5,007 nt of DNA, from contig PKWD01000090.1 in the NCBI GenBank assembly GCA_003131945.1, forward strand, positions 164 through 5,170, read 5' to 3'. A program made the position numbers and the translations under genes. Positions 1 through 5,007 of this stretch are shown here, one piece after another (the first letter of the stretch is position 1; each line of letters starts with the position of its first letter). Source of the DNA: Acidimicrobiaceae bacterium. GTDB taxonomy: Bacteria > Actinomycetota > Acidimicrobiia > Acidimicrobiales > UBA8190. The notes under the pieces are model-generated. The model was not told the DNA's origin. It saw nothing but the letters and a program-made list of their open reading frames with translations, and ran no database searches.

Positions 1-1
1 T

Positions 2-685
2 GAAGGCACGCGCCGGATGGAAGTTGTGGGGGAGGAAGCCGACACACACCCCGAAGGCGATCACGGCGATGAGGGGACCGAGGTTGTCGGGGGAGAGCTG
101 ACCCTGGTCGACGAGTCGCAAGCCGTAGACGGCGAGGGCACCCGAAGCGATGGCCACGATGCCCGTGGCCAATCCGTCGAGGCCGTCGATGAGATTCACG
201 GCGTTCGTGATCACGATGACCCACAACGCCGTGAGCAGGGGCGTCCATGCGCTACCGGGCGACAGGACCAGGAATCCGACCAGCGGGATCTTGAAGTTTT
301 CCATCGTCACACCGAGGTAGACGAGGACCATGGCGGCGAGCACCTCGCCCGCCATCTTGGCCGGCGCCGAGACGTCCTTCACGTCGTCGGCCAGACCCAC
401 GGCGAAGATCACGGCGGCACCGAGAACCAGTCCCAGTGGCTCCGACGACCCCTGGAAGATGCCTTGGAACTGCGGGAGTTGCGAGGCCACGATCATCGCC
501 ACCAGGAAGGCGGCAAACATGGCCACCCCACCACCGTTGGGCGTCACCCGGGTGTGGATCCGACGCTCGTCGGGCTCGTCGACGAACCCGATCCGCATCG
601 CCAGGCGCCGGATCGGGAACATGGCGACGTACGTGCCCACGGCGGCCACGACGGCCACCACGACGTACGCCCCCACGGGGGGCAC
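2..685 (-). CDS. wecA: WecA/TagO-type undecaprenyl-phosphate sugar-1-phosphate transferase (5' part, runs off left edge)
   Basis: This is a membrane enzyme of the MraY/WecA family, which moves a sugar-1-phosphate (usually GlcNAc-1-P) from a UDP-sugar to decaprenyl/undecaprenyl phosphate, the first step of cell-wall arabinogalactan, teichoic acid or other glycan synthesis. 228 codons are visible and the 3' end lies outside the window. Family marks: a hydrophobic first segment (about residues 5-23), the cytoplasmic stretch IGFVDEPDERRIHTRVTPNG (32-51), the Mg-binding Asp pair in GLADDVKD (97-104), NAVNLIDGLDGLATG (161-175) and GFLPHNFHPARAF (216-228), whose usual continuation MGD is cut off. 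Several further hydrophobic stretches fit a polytopic protein. The GTG at 685 starts 4 nt after the glyA stop and has GAGGGG (695-700) 9 nt upstream, so it probably belongs to one operon with glyA. The ATG at 622 is a weaker start because it would remove the first membrane segment. The exact sugar substrate cannot be read from the sequence. Confidence 0.93.
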   Translation of the reverse strand, partial: MPPVGAYVVVAVVAAVGTYVAMFPIRRLAMRIGFVDEPDERRIHTRVTPNGGGVAMFAAFLVAMIVASQLPQFQGIFQGSSEPLGLVLGAAVIFAVGLADDVKDVSAPAKMAGEVLAAMVLVYLGVTMENFKIPLVGFLVLSPGSAWTPLLTALWVIVITNAVNLIDGLDGLATGIVAIASGALAVYGLRLVDQGQLSPDNLGPLIAVIAFGVCVGFLPHNFHPARAF

Positions 686-689
686 TACG

Positions 690-2066
690 TCAGTCCCCTC
701 GACCGCCGGGACCGGCGGCGGCGGCGCCCCCGGGGCCGGACAAGCCGGGGTACGGCGGGAACCGGTCGCACAGAGCGCGCACCGAGGCACGCACACGGGC
801 CAGCTCGCCCTCATCGGTCCGCCCCCGCAGAGCCGTACCCATCAGCGCCGCGATCTCGTCCATCTCACCGACGCCCATGCCCGCCGTCGTCTCCGCCGCG
901 CTTCCGAGACGCAGTCCCGAGGTCACGAAGGGCGACCGGGGATCGTCCGGGATCGTGTTGCGGTTCAAGGTGATCCCCGACTGGTCGAGGACCTCCTGCG
1001 CCTCTTTGCCGGTCAGGGTCTCATCGAAGGACCGCAGGTCGATGAGGAGCAGATGGTTGTCGGTGCCCCCCGAGACGAGCCGGAAGCCCTCGCGCACGAG
1101 CGCCTCCCCGAGGGCCCGGGCGTTGGCCACCACGGCGCTGGCGTAGAGGCGGAACGACGGCTGGGCCGCTTCGCGAAACGCCACCGCCTTGGCCGCGATG
1201 ACGTGCTCGAGCGGTCCCCCCTGGAGACCCGGGAACACGGCCGAGTCGATGGCCTTGGCCAGATCGGCCCGACACACGATGGCTCCGCCGCGCGGCCCCC
1301 GCAAGGTCTTGTGGGTCGTGAAGGTGACCACGTCGGCCAACGCCACAGGGTTCGGGTGGGCTCCGCCGGCGACAAGCCCGGCCGGGTGGGCGATATCGAA
1401 CATGAGCCGGGCCCCGACGGCGTCGGCGATCTCCCGGAAGGGTTCGGGCTCGATCAGGCGCGAGTAGGCGGTGGCCCCGGCCACGATGAGCTTGGGCCGC
1501 TCCCGCTTGGCCACGTCGGCCACCTCGTCGAAATCGATGACCTCGCCCGGCCGCGTCGGGTCGTCGGAGGCGGGGGTCACCCCGTAGGCCACGAACCTCC
1601 AGATCTTGCTCGTGATGCTGGCCGGCGATCCGTGCGTGAGATGGCCTCCCTGGTCGAGCCGCATGGCCAGCACGGTGTCCCCCGGCTCGAGGAGGGCCTG
1701 GTAGACGGCCAGGTTGGCGTTGGCACCGGCATGGGGCTGCACGTTGGCGTGCTCGGCTCCGAACAAGGCCTTGGCCCGCTCGCGTGCCAGCTCCTCGACC
1801 TCGTCGATGATCCGATTCCCGCCGTAGTACCGCCGCCCCGGATACCCCTCGGAATACTTGTTGGTGAGCACCGACCCCGTCGCCGCCAGCACGGCCGGCG
1901 AGGTGAAGTTCTCGGAGGCGATCAACTGCAGGGTCGTCGACTGGCGCCCGGCCTCGGCCCGCAACAGAGACGCCACCTCGGCATCCTCCGCCAACCAGGC
2001 GTCGAAGGGTGAGGCGGCCACATCGGGGGAGGCGCTCCCGTCGGTCATCTTCGTCCCCTCGTCCAT
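690..2066 (-). CDS. glyA: Serine hydroxymethyltransferase (divergent form)
   Basis: Cytoplasmic PLP enzyme that interconverts serine plus tetrahydrofolate and glycine plus 5,10-methylene-THF, supplying one-carbon units. It has 458 aa; the family is usually 415-430, and the surplus is a short N-terminal extension and a Gly/Ala-rich tail (about 443-458). Landmarks: LIASENFTS (48-56), [15 protein letters not shown] (70-84), [10 protein letters not shown] (137-146), FDIAHPAG with the PLP-contacting Asp224 and His227, the Schiff-base lysine in [11 protein letters not shown] (His252-Lys253), and SGLRLG with Arg386, which should bind the substrate carboxylate. Active-site residues are present, so it should be active. 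Several motifs differ from the common form: TAYSR for SAYSR, AHPAG for AHVAG, and SAAETTAG (389-396) where TPAxTxRG is usual. Start: ATG 2066 follows the upstream stop by 10 nt, with GAGGTG (2073-2078) 6 nt before it. ATG 2048, with GAGGGG 6 nt before it, is nearly as good and gives 452 aa. Confidence 0.96.
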   Translation of the reverse strand: MDEGTKMTDGSASPDVAASPFDAWLAEDAEVASLLRAEAGRQSTTLQLIASENFTSPAVLAATGSVLTNKYSEGYPGRRYYGGNRIIDEVEELARERAKALFGAEHANVQPHAGANANLAVYQALLEPGDTVLAMRLDQGGHLTHGSPASITSKIWRFVAYGVTPASDDPTRPGEVIDFDEVADVAKRERPKLIVAGATAYSRLIEPEPFREIADAVGARLMFDIAHPAGLVAGGAHPNPVALADVVTFTTHKTLRGPRGGAIVCRADLAKAIDSAVFPGLQGGPLEHVIAAKAVAFREAAQPSFRLYASAVVANARALGEALVREGFRLVSGGTDNHLLLIDLRSFDETLTGKEAQEVLDQSGITLNRNTIPDDPRSPFVTSGLRLGSAAETTAGMGVGEMDEIAALMGTALRGRTDEGELARVRASVRALCDRFPPYPGLSGPGGAAAAGPGGRGD

Positions 2067-2076
2067 CCGAGGCACC

Positions 2077-2274
2077 TCAGCGTGCCCCGGGCCCGGCAAT
2101 GTCCTGATTCGGTTTCTCGTGGCCAACGCCGACCGGCTCCGTGGTCAGGAGGGCGTCAAGGGCGTCCCTGGCCACCTCGTCTCCGACGATGCGGCCGCCC
2201 ATGCACACCACGTTGCCAAGGTTACGAGCCCGGGCCGGCCAGGCGGTGCCCTTGGACGGATAGCAGTCTGACAC
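2077..2274 (-). CDS. Truncated RpiB/LacAB-family isomerase remnant (C-terminal end only)
   Basis: A 65-residue frame ending 10 nt before glyA. Residues 12-44 resemble the end of ribose-5-phosphate isomerase [19 protein letters not shown] (18-35) matches the family pattern HNxxNVLCxGgRviGxElA, followed by a helix ALDALL. Complete RpiB is about 145-160 aa and has its catalytic Cys and His further upstream; none of that is here. The same frame meets a TAA at 2329-2331, and the plus-strand thiolase gene begins at 2343, so the missing part is absent rather than frameshifted. The last 20 residues do not look like the usual GGRHxxRVxxI ending. RpiB next to GlyA is a recurrent gene order, which supports the assignment. 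It cannot be an active isomerase. It may be a decaying relic, or kept because it carries the promoter and upstream translation for glyA. Start: GTG 2274 lies 7 nt after a -10-like TATGCT. ATG 2286 would give 69 aa but sits inside that hexamer. Confidence 0.6.
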   Translation of the reverse strand: MSDCYPSKGTAWPARARNLGNVVCMGGRIVGDEVARDALDALLTTEPVGVGHEKPNQDIAGPGAR

Positions 2275-2281
2275 TGTGCGA

Positions 2282-2287
2282 AGCATA
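2282..2287 (-). promoter_or_regulatory. -10-like element for the rpiB-remnant/glyA/wecA transcript
   Basis: On the minus strand positions 2287-2282 read TATGCT, a good match to the actinobacterial TANNNT -10 pattern. Exactly 7 nt separate it from GTG 2274, the spacing at which transcription would begin on the start codon (leaderless mRNA). No Shine-Dalgarno sequence precedes that GTG. I see no convincing -35 box, since CCAGGC is all that lies at the expected distance. Inferred from sequence pattern only. Confidence 0.45.
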
Positions 2288-2329
2288 CCGATGGCCCGGC
2301 GCCCGCCTGGGGCCGGGAGGCGACCCGGT

Positions 2330-2335
2330 TACGCT
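2330..2335 (+). promoter_or_regulatory. -10-like element for the thiolase-like gene
   Basis: TACGCT fits TANNNT and ends exactly 7 nt before ATG 2343, again the geometry of a leaderless transcript. The nearest purine-rich stretch, GGGAGG at 2315-2320, is 22 nt from the ATG, too far to act as a ribosome binding site. No clear -35 box is visible. The element faces away from the minus-strand one at 2282-2287, so the region between 2274 and 2343 would hold two back-to-back promoters. Confidence 0.4.
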
Positions 2336-2342
2336 CCGCGTC

Positions 2343-3863
2343 ATGGCGCTCGACCCTCGCACGCCCGTGTTGGTCGGGGTCGGGCAGGTCACCGAGGGCC
2401 CCGACGGGAGCCGGCCGGTGACCGAACGGGTCGAGCCCGTCGAGCTCATGGCCCGGGCCCTGCAGGTGGCGGCCGCCGATTGTGCCGGGGGTGGTGCCGG
2501 AGACCGGCTCCTCGCCCGGGCCCGGTCCTTGCGGATCATGGTCCCTTTGAGCTGGAGATACATCAACCCGGGGCTGCTCGTGGCCGAACGCCTGGGCGTC
2601 TCCCCGGCCGAGCTGGCCCTGACGGCCATCGGAGGAAACAACCCGCAGACGGTCGTGAGCCTGACGGCGCGCGCCATCGCTGCCGGCGACCTGGACGTGG
2701 CGCTGCTGGCCGGCGCCGAATGCATCTACACGCGTATCGCGGCCCGGCGGGACCCTGAACGACCGATCCTTCCGTGGACAGTTCAGTCCCCCGTGACGCC
2801 GGAGCCGGTCCGTCTCGGTGTCGACCGACCGGCGGTCACCGAGGTGGAGCTGGCCTGTGGCCTCGACCGGCCCATCCACGTGTACCCGCTGTTCGAGAAC
2901 GCCCTACGCGCCGCCGCGGGCGAAGGCATCGATGAGCATCAGACCAAGGTGTCGGAGATGTGGGCCCGGTTCTCCGAGGTTGGCGCCGGTAACCCGTATG
3001 CGTGGTCCCCCGGGGCCCGGACGGCGGAGGAATTGCGCACGGTCGGTCCCTCCAACCGGATGGTGTCGTTCCCCTACCCGAAATTCTTCAATGCCAATGA
3101 TCGCGTCGACCAGGGTGCCGCCCTCATCCTGTGCTCGGTGGAAGCAGCTCGGGCCGCCGGGGTGCCCGAGGACCGATGGGTCTTTCCGCTCTCGGGTGCC
3201 GACGCCCACGACCACTGGTTCCTCTCGCACCGCGACGATCTGCATTCCTCTCCCGCCATCAGGCTCGCCGGGGCTGCCGCCCTGCGCCTGGCCGGAGTCG
3301 CCATCGACGAAATCGCGCACATCGATCTCTATTCGTGTTTCCCCTGCGCGGTGCAGATCGCGGCCCACGAGCTCGGCCTGCCCATCGATGACCCCGACCG
3401 TCCCCTGACGGTGACCGGAGGCCTGGGCTTCGCCGGCGGCCCCGGCAACAACTACGTGAGCCATTCAATCGCCACCATGGCCGACCGGCTGCGCGGCGAC
3501 CCCGGCTCCTTTGGTCTCGTCACCGGAATCGGGTGGTACGTGACGAAGCATGCCGCCGGTGTGTGGTCGACGACACCGCCTCCGACCGGCTTCGCCTTCC
3601 ACTGCCCCCAGGACGAGGTCGACGCCCTCCCCCAGCGCGCCCCCGCTTCGGGATTCGAGGGAGATGCCACGGTGGAGACCTACACCGTGATCCACGGGCC
3701 CGACGGCGGACCCGAGCGCGCCATCGTGGCGCTGCTCACGAAGGACGGCTCCCGCGCCTGGGGGACCCTGGCCGATTCCGACGCTCTCGCAGGCTTGGAA
3801 GCGGACGAGGGATGCGGACGACGGGCCCGGGTCTACCCCGACGGCCGGACCGAGTTGCGCTGA
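2343..3863 (+). CDS. Thiolase-like protein type 1 (SCP2-thiolase-like, with extra C-terminal domain)
   Basis: A 506-aa protein of the thiolase superfamily, beginning MALDPRTPVLVGVGQVTE, the usual first strand of acetyl-CoA acetyltransferase-like proteins. AIAAGDLDVALLAGAE (111-126) is the thiolase helix-strand after the first catalytic loop. HIDLYSCFPCAVQ (326-338) stands where SCP2-thiolases have HDCF, GGLGFAGGPGNNYVSHSIA (359-377) where thiolases have the GHPxGATG loop, and GLVTGIGWYVTKHAAGVWST (391-410) at the CxGGGQG position. The usual nucleophilic Cys (about Gly98), the GHP His (Gly366) and the second Cys are all missing, so ordinary thiolase chemistry is unlikely. Residues about 425-506, containing VETYTVIHG and the closing RARVYPDGRTEL, look like the extra OB-like C-terminal domain of the TLP1 family known from mycobacteria. 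It probably binds CoA or acyl-CoA in lipid metabolism, but its true role is unknown. Start: ATG 2343 is chosen because homology begins there and it sits 7 nt after a -10-like TACGCT. The reading frame is open back to 2082, but that part is antisense to the rpiB remnant. Confidence 0.87.
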   Translation: MALDPRTPVLVGVGQVTEGPDGSRPVTERVEPVELMARALQVAAADCAGGGAGDRLLARARSLRIMVPLSWRYINPGLLVAERLGVSPAELALTAIGGNNPQTVVSLTARAIAAGDLDVALLAGAECIYTRIAARRDPERPILPWTVQSPVTPEPVRLGVDRPAVTEVELACGLDRPIHVYPLFENALRAAAGEGIDEHQTKVSEMWARFSEVGAGNPYAWSPGARTAEELRTVGPSNRMVSFPYPKFFNANDRVDQGAALILCSVEAARAAGVPEDRWVFPLSGADAHDHWFLSHRDDLHSSPAIRLAGAAALRLAGVAIDEIAHIDLYSCFPCAVQIAAHELGLPIDDPDRPLTVTGGLGFAGGPGNNYVSHSIATMADRLRGDPGSFGLVTGIGWYVTKHAAGVWSTTPPPTGFAFHCPQDEVDALPQRAPASGFEGDATVETYTVIHGPDGGPERAIVALLTKDGSRAWGTLADSDALAGLEADEGCGRRARVYPDGRTELR

Positions 3864-3886
3864 GACGAGCCGGGCGAGAACCATCT

Positions 3887-3905
3887 GGAGCGAGAAGGAG
3901 CGAGA
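3887..3905 (+). repeat. Tandem GGAGCGAGA direct repeat
   Basis: GGAGCGAGA occurs at 3887-3895 and again at 3897-3905, one period every 10 nt, just after the thiolase-like gene. The second copy provides the GAAGGAG that looks like a ribosome binding site for the tiny frame at 3909. Two copies could be chance in purine-rich DNA. Confidence 0.5.
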
Positions 3906-3908
3906 CAG

Positions 3909-3926
3909 ATGCCCGACATGAGGTAA
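3909..3926 (+). other. Five-codon mini-ORF (MPDMR) with strong ribosome binding site
   Basis: ATG at 3909 is preceded by GAAGGAG (3894-3900) at 8-nt spacing, better placed than the ribosome binding sites of most genes in this window, yet the frame stops at TAA after five codons. It may be the severed start of a gene that once followed the thiolase-like gene, a minimal leader peptide, or chance. No plus-strand gene follows it: the next gene, from 3961, is on the opposite strand. Confidence 0.3.
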
Positions 3927-3941
3927 CGGCTACGTCGGCAT
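3909..3941. terminator. Imperfect hairpin between convergent genes
   Basis: ATGCCCGAC (3909-3917) can pair with GTCGGCAT (3934-3941), giving eight base pairs with one bulged C. The 16-nt loop has a possible inner GTA/TAC pairing (3923-3925 with 3931-3933). It lies in the 97-bp gap where the plus-strand thiolase-like gene and the minus-strand lipoprotein gene meet, where a bidirectional terminator would be expected. There is no T-tract on either side, so it is not a classical intrinsic terminator. The rest of the gap shows nothing further apart from the direct repeat and mini-ORF listed separately. Confidence 0.3.
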
Positions 3942-3960
3942 CCCCTACCGGTCAGTGCCG

Positions 3961-4842
3961 CTACTGGACAGTGATTGTCACGGGGGCATACGAGCCAAAG
4001 ACGGCAATGTATTCGGAGCAGTCGGCTTCCACTTGGTACTGTCCAGGTGTCAGTCCCGGCGGCACGACCAGGATCTGTGCCGATCCGCCCGCTGTTGCCG
4101 CTGAGACGTGGGGAAAAGCGATCTGCGTGCCCGATTCTGAGTACAAGATCACCTCACCACCCGCACCGTCATTCGTGCAGGGGCCTCCGACCAGGTTGAC
4201 CGTCAAGGTTGTTCCCGGTGTCACGGTGGTAGCCGGGCGCACCTCCAGCTGGTAAGGGGTCGTCACCGTGACCGACACCGGTGGATAGCGGAAGTCACTG
4301 GTCAGGTCGTTGTCGTCGCTTTGATTCGAAGTGCAGAATCCGTTGAGCGTCAACGTGCCGGGAGCCACCATTGGTACCGTGGCCACGAACATCCAAAGAC
4401 CGTCGGCGTCGGCGGTACCCCCGGATTCGTCACCATTGGCGCTCGTGAAATTCTCATCATCCTCGGTACCACCACTGTCGAAAATGAGAGGGGCATTGTT
4501 GTCGTAGTCCAACGAGGCTGCACCCCAGTAGCGGGCGGGACAGCCCGTCCCGGTCACCGTGACCTGCTGACCGACGGCGATGGTCGCCGAACTGATTGTC
4601 AATTTGGCGCCGTAATTGATGGACGCCACACTGCCGACCGGGTTTGTCGTTGTGCTCGTCGATTCCGTCGTCGTTGTTGTCACCGAAGTCGACGTCGACA
4701 TCGGTGTCGAAGTGGTCGTGGACGTGGCTTGTGGCGGCGGGGTCGAGCACGCCGAGAATCCCATGGCCGACAGCAACACGCCGAGGGAGAGTCGTCGCCA
4801 GCGCAACCGCTCTTCATACCGATTGCCCACTCTTTCAATCAT
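3961..4842 (-). CDS. Secreted lipoprotein with Thr/Ser-rich linker and two Ig-like domains
   Basis: I do not recognise a named family. The 293-aa product has a basic N-terminus (ERLRWRR), a hydrophobic core LSLGVLLSAMGF and a lipobox FSAC with Cys32, so it is probably exported and lipid-anchored outside the membrane. Residues 33-70 are an almost pure Thr/Ser/Pro spacer, likely extended and perhaps glycosylated. Two beta-rich modules follow, about 78-196 and 198-293. Each has a 'PG/VGQ..(V/L)TV' strand, then a Cys (101; 222), a late Cys (170; 275) and a closing xVTVT strand, suggesting a duplicated Ig-like fold with one disulfide each. Module 1 has Asp-rich loops (DYDNN, TEDDEN, SDDNDLTSD) that might bind calcium. 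There is no LPXTG or C-terminal membrane anchor. It points the same way as tsaC, whose stop is 54 nt upstream. Start uncertain: ATG 4842 has no clear ribosome binding site, and GTG 4890, 6 nt after the tsaC stop, would add 16 residues. GC content is visibly lower than in neighbouring genes. Confidence 0.8.
   Translation of the reverse strand: MIERVGNRYEERLRWRRLSLGVLLSAMGFSACSTPPPQATSTTTSTPMSTSTSVTTTTTESTSTTTNPVGSVASINYGAKLTISSATIAVGQQVTVTGTGCPARYWGAASLDYDNNAPLIFDSGGTEDDENFTSANGDESGGTADADGLWMFVATVPMVAPGTLTLNGFCTSNQSDDNDLTSDFRYPPVSVTVTTPYQLEVRPATTVTPGTTLTVNLVGGPCTNDGAGGEVILYSESGTQIAFPHVSAATAGGSAQILVVPPGLTPGQYQVEADCSEYIAVFGSYAPVTITVQ
4632..4735 (-). repeat. Low-complexity Thr/Ser codon repeat (linker)
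   Basis: This segment codes for the spacer of the lipoprotein (residues about 36-70) and is built of near-repeating ACN and TCN triplets such as ACGACG and TCGACG, including a run of five Thr codons. Such tracts can slip during replication and change linker length between strains. It is coding, not a separate element. Confidence 0.6.
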
Positions 4843-4896
4843 GGCACCGGACGTTCGGAGGGACCGGCGGATGTCGACGCGATGTCCCACATGGGG

Positions 4897-5007
4897 TCAG
4901 CCGGAAGAGACGAACTCCTCGACCTCGTTCCACGGCACGGCCCCGTCCCTGATGCAACGGAGCGTGCCACCGGTCACGTCGATGACGGTCGACGGGGTGG
5001 CGTCGCG
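4897..5007 (-). CDS. tsaC: Threonylcarbamoyl-AMP synthase (Sua5/YrdC/TsaC), C-terminal 36 codons only
   Basis: Only the end of the gene is in the window; its start lies beyond the right edge. The visible residues include TPSTVIDVTGG (4-14) and LRCIRDGAVP (16-25), matching the closing pattern of the YrdC domain, G-x-PSTV(V/I)D(L/V)T...(I/L)LREGAI. This enzyme makes the threonylcarbamoyl-AMP used for the t6A37 modification of ANN-decoding tRNAs. The protein stops soon after this motif, so it appears to be the short TsaC/YwlC-like form without a long Sua5 C-terminal domain. Its presence fits the known grouping of sua5/tsaC with rpiB, glyA and wecA in Gram-positive genomes. The assignment rests on a short segment plus context. 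Confidence 0.82.
   Translation of the reverse strand, partial: RDATPSTVIDVTGGTLRCIRDGAVPWNEVEEFVSSG

Noticed and set aside
17..973. Plus-strand open frame of 318 codons
   Set aside because: Antisense to wecA and the glyA end; the charged low-complexity product has no recognisable motif.
330..2012. Plus-strand open frame of 560 codons antisense to wecA and glyA
   Set aside because: It lies opposite two clear housekeeping genes, its protein is rich in Gly/Arg/His/Pro with no domain, and such long shadows are normal in high-GC DNA.
2082..2342. Upstream extension of the thiolase-like gene to ATG 2082
   Set aside because: The added 87 residues are Arg/Pro-rich, antisense to the rpiB remnant and unlike any thiolase N-terminus; homology begins at MALDPRTPVLVG (2343).
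2145..2879. Minus-strand frame of 244 codons overlapping the thiolase-like gene
   Set aside because: A codon-bias shadow of the thiolase-like gene; no domain or motif.
3533..4255. Plus-strand frame of 240 codons spanning the thiolase end and the lipoprotein region
   Set aside because: Composition changes abruptly where it crosses from one real gene to the antisense of another, as expected of a chance frame.
2287..4896. Insertion sequence or integron as the cause of the interruption
   Set aside because: No transposase, integrase, clear terminal inverted repeats or target duplication were seen at the edges, so a mobile element cannot be claimed.
1..5007. tRNA genes, riboswitches, CRISPR repeats
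   Set aside because: Scanned by eye for tRNA T-loop and anticodon-arm patterns, regularly spaced repeats and riboswitch cores; none found. In particular, no glycine or THF riboswitch fits in the very short leader before glyA.

Overview
The window looks like chromosomal DNA of a high-GC actinobacterium. Long spurious reading frames run antisense to real genes, GTG starts are in use, and two start codons look leaderless. The presence of a thiolase-like type 1 protein and the order tsaC - (rpiB) - glyA - wecA also fit. The Acidimicrobiia are a reasonable guess, but the sequence does not prove a class.

Layout from right to left, all on the minus strand except one gene: the last 36 codons of tsaC/sua5 (threonylcarbamoyl-AMP synthase, tRNA t6A synthesis; 4897-5007); a secreted Thr/Ser-rich lipoprotein with two Ig-like domains (3961-4842); a plus-strand thiolase-like protein that lacks the usual catalytic cysteines (2343-3863) and converges on the lipoprotein gene; a short frame (2077-2274) resembling only the C-terminal end of ribose-5-phosphate isomerase B; glyA (serine hydroxymethyltransferase, 690-2066); and the 5' two thirds of a WecA-type polyprenyl-phosphate sugar-1-phosphate transferase (2-685), which runs off the left edge.

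From established knowledge, Sua5/TsaC, RpiB, GlyA and a WecA-like transferase lie near one another upstream of the ATP synthase genes in several Gram-positive lineages (for example ywlC...ywlF...glyA in Bacillus; sua5...glyA...transferase in Streptomyces). Here the lipoprotein and thiolase genes sit inside that housekeeping block, and the rpiB-like frame beside them is reduced to its tail. The simplest reading is that an insertion or rearrangement removed most of rpiB, and that the remaining rpiB-tail/glyA/wecA block is now transcribed from a promoter in the 68-bp divergent region. That region carries two mirror-image -10-like hexamers, each exactly 7 nt before a start codon, as expected for leaderless transcripts.

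I see no tRNA, rRNA, CRISPR array, transposase or phage gene. Nothing here clearly amounts to a new multi-gene system. The most interesting points are the rebuilt operon junction with the RpiB remnant, the paired leaderless promoters, and the thiolase-like protein without its catalytic residues.
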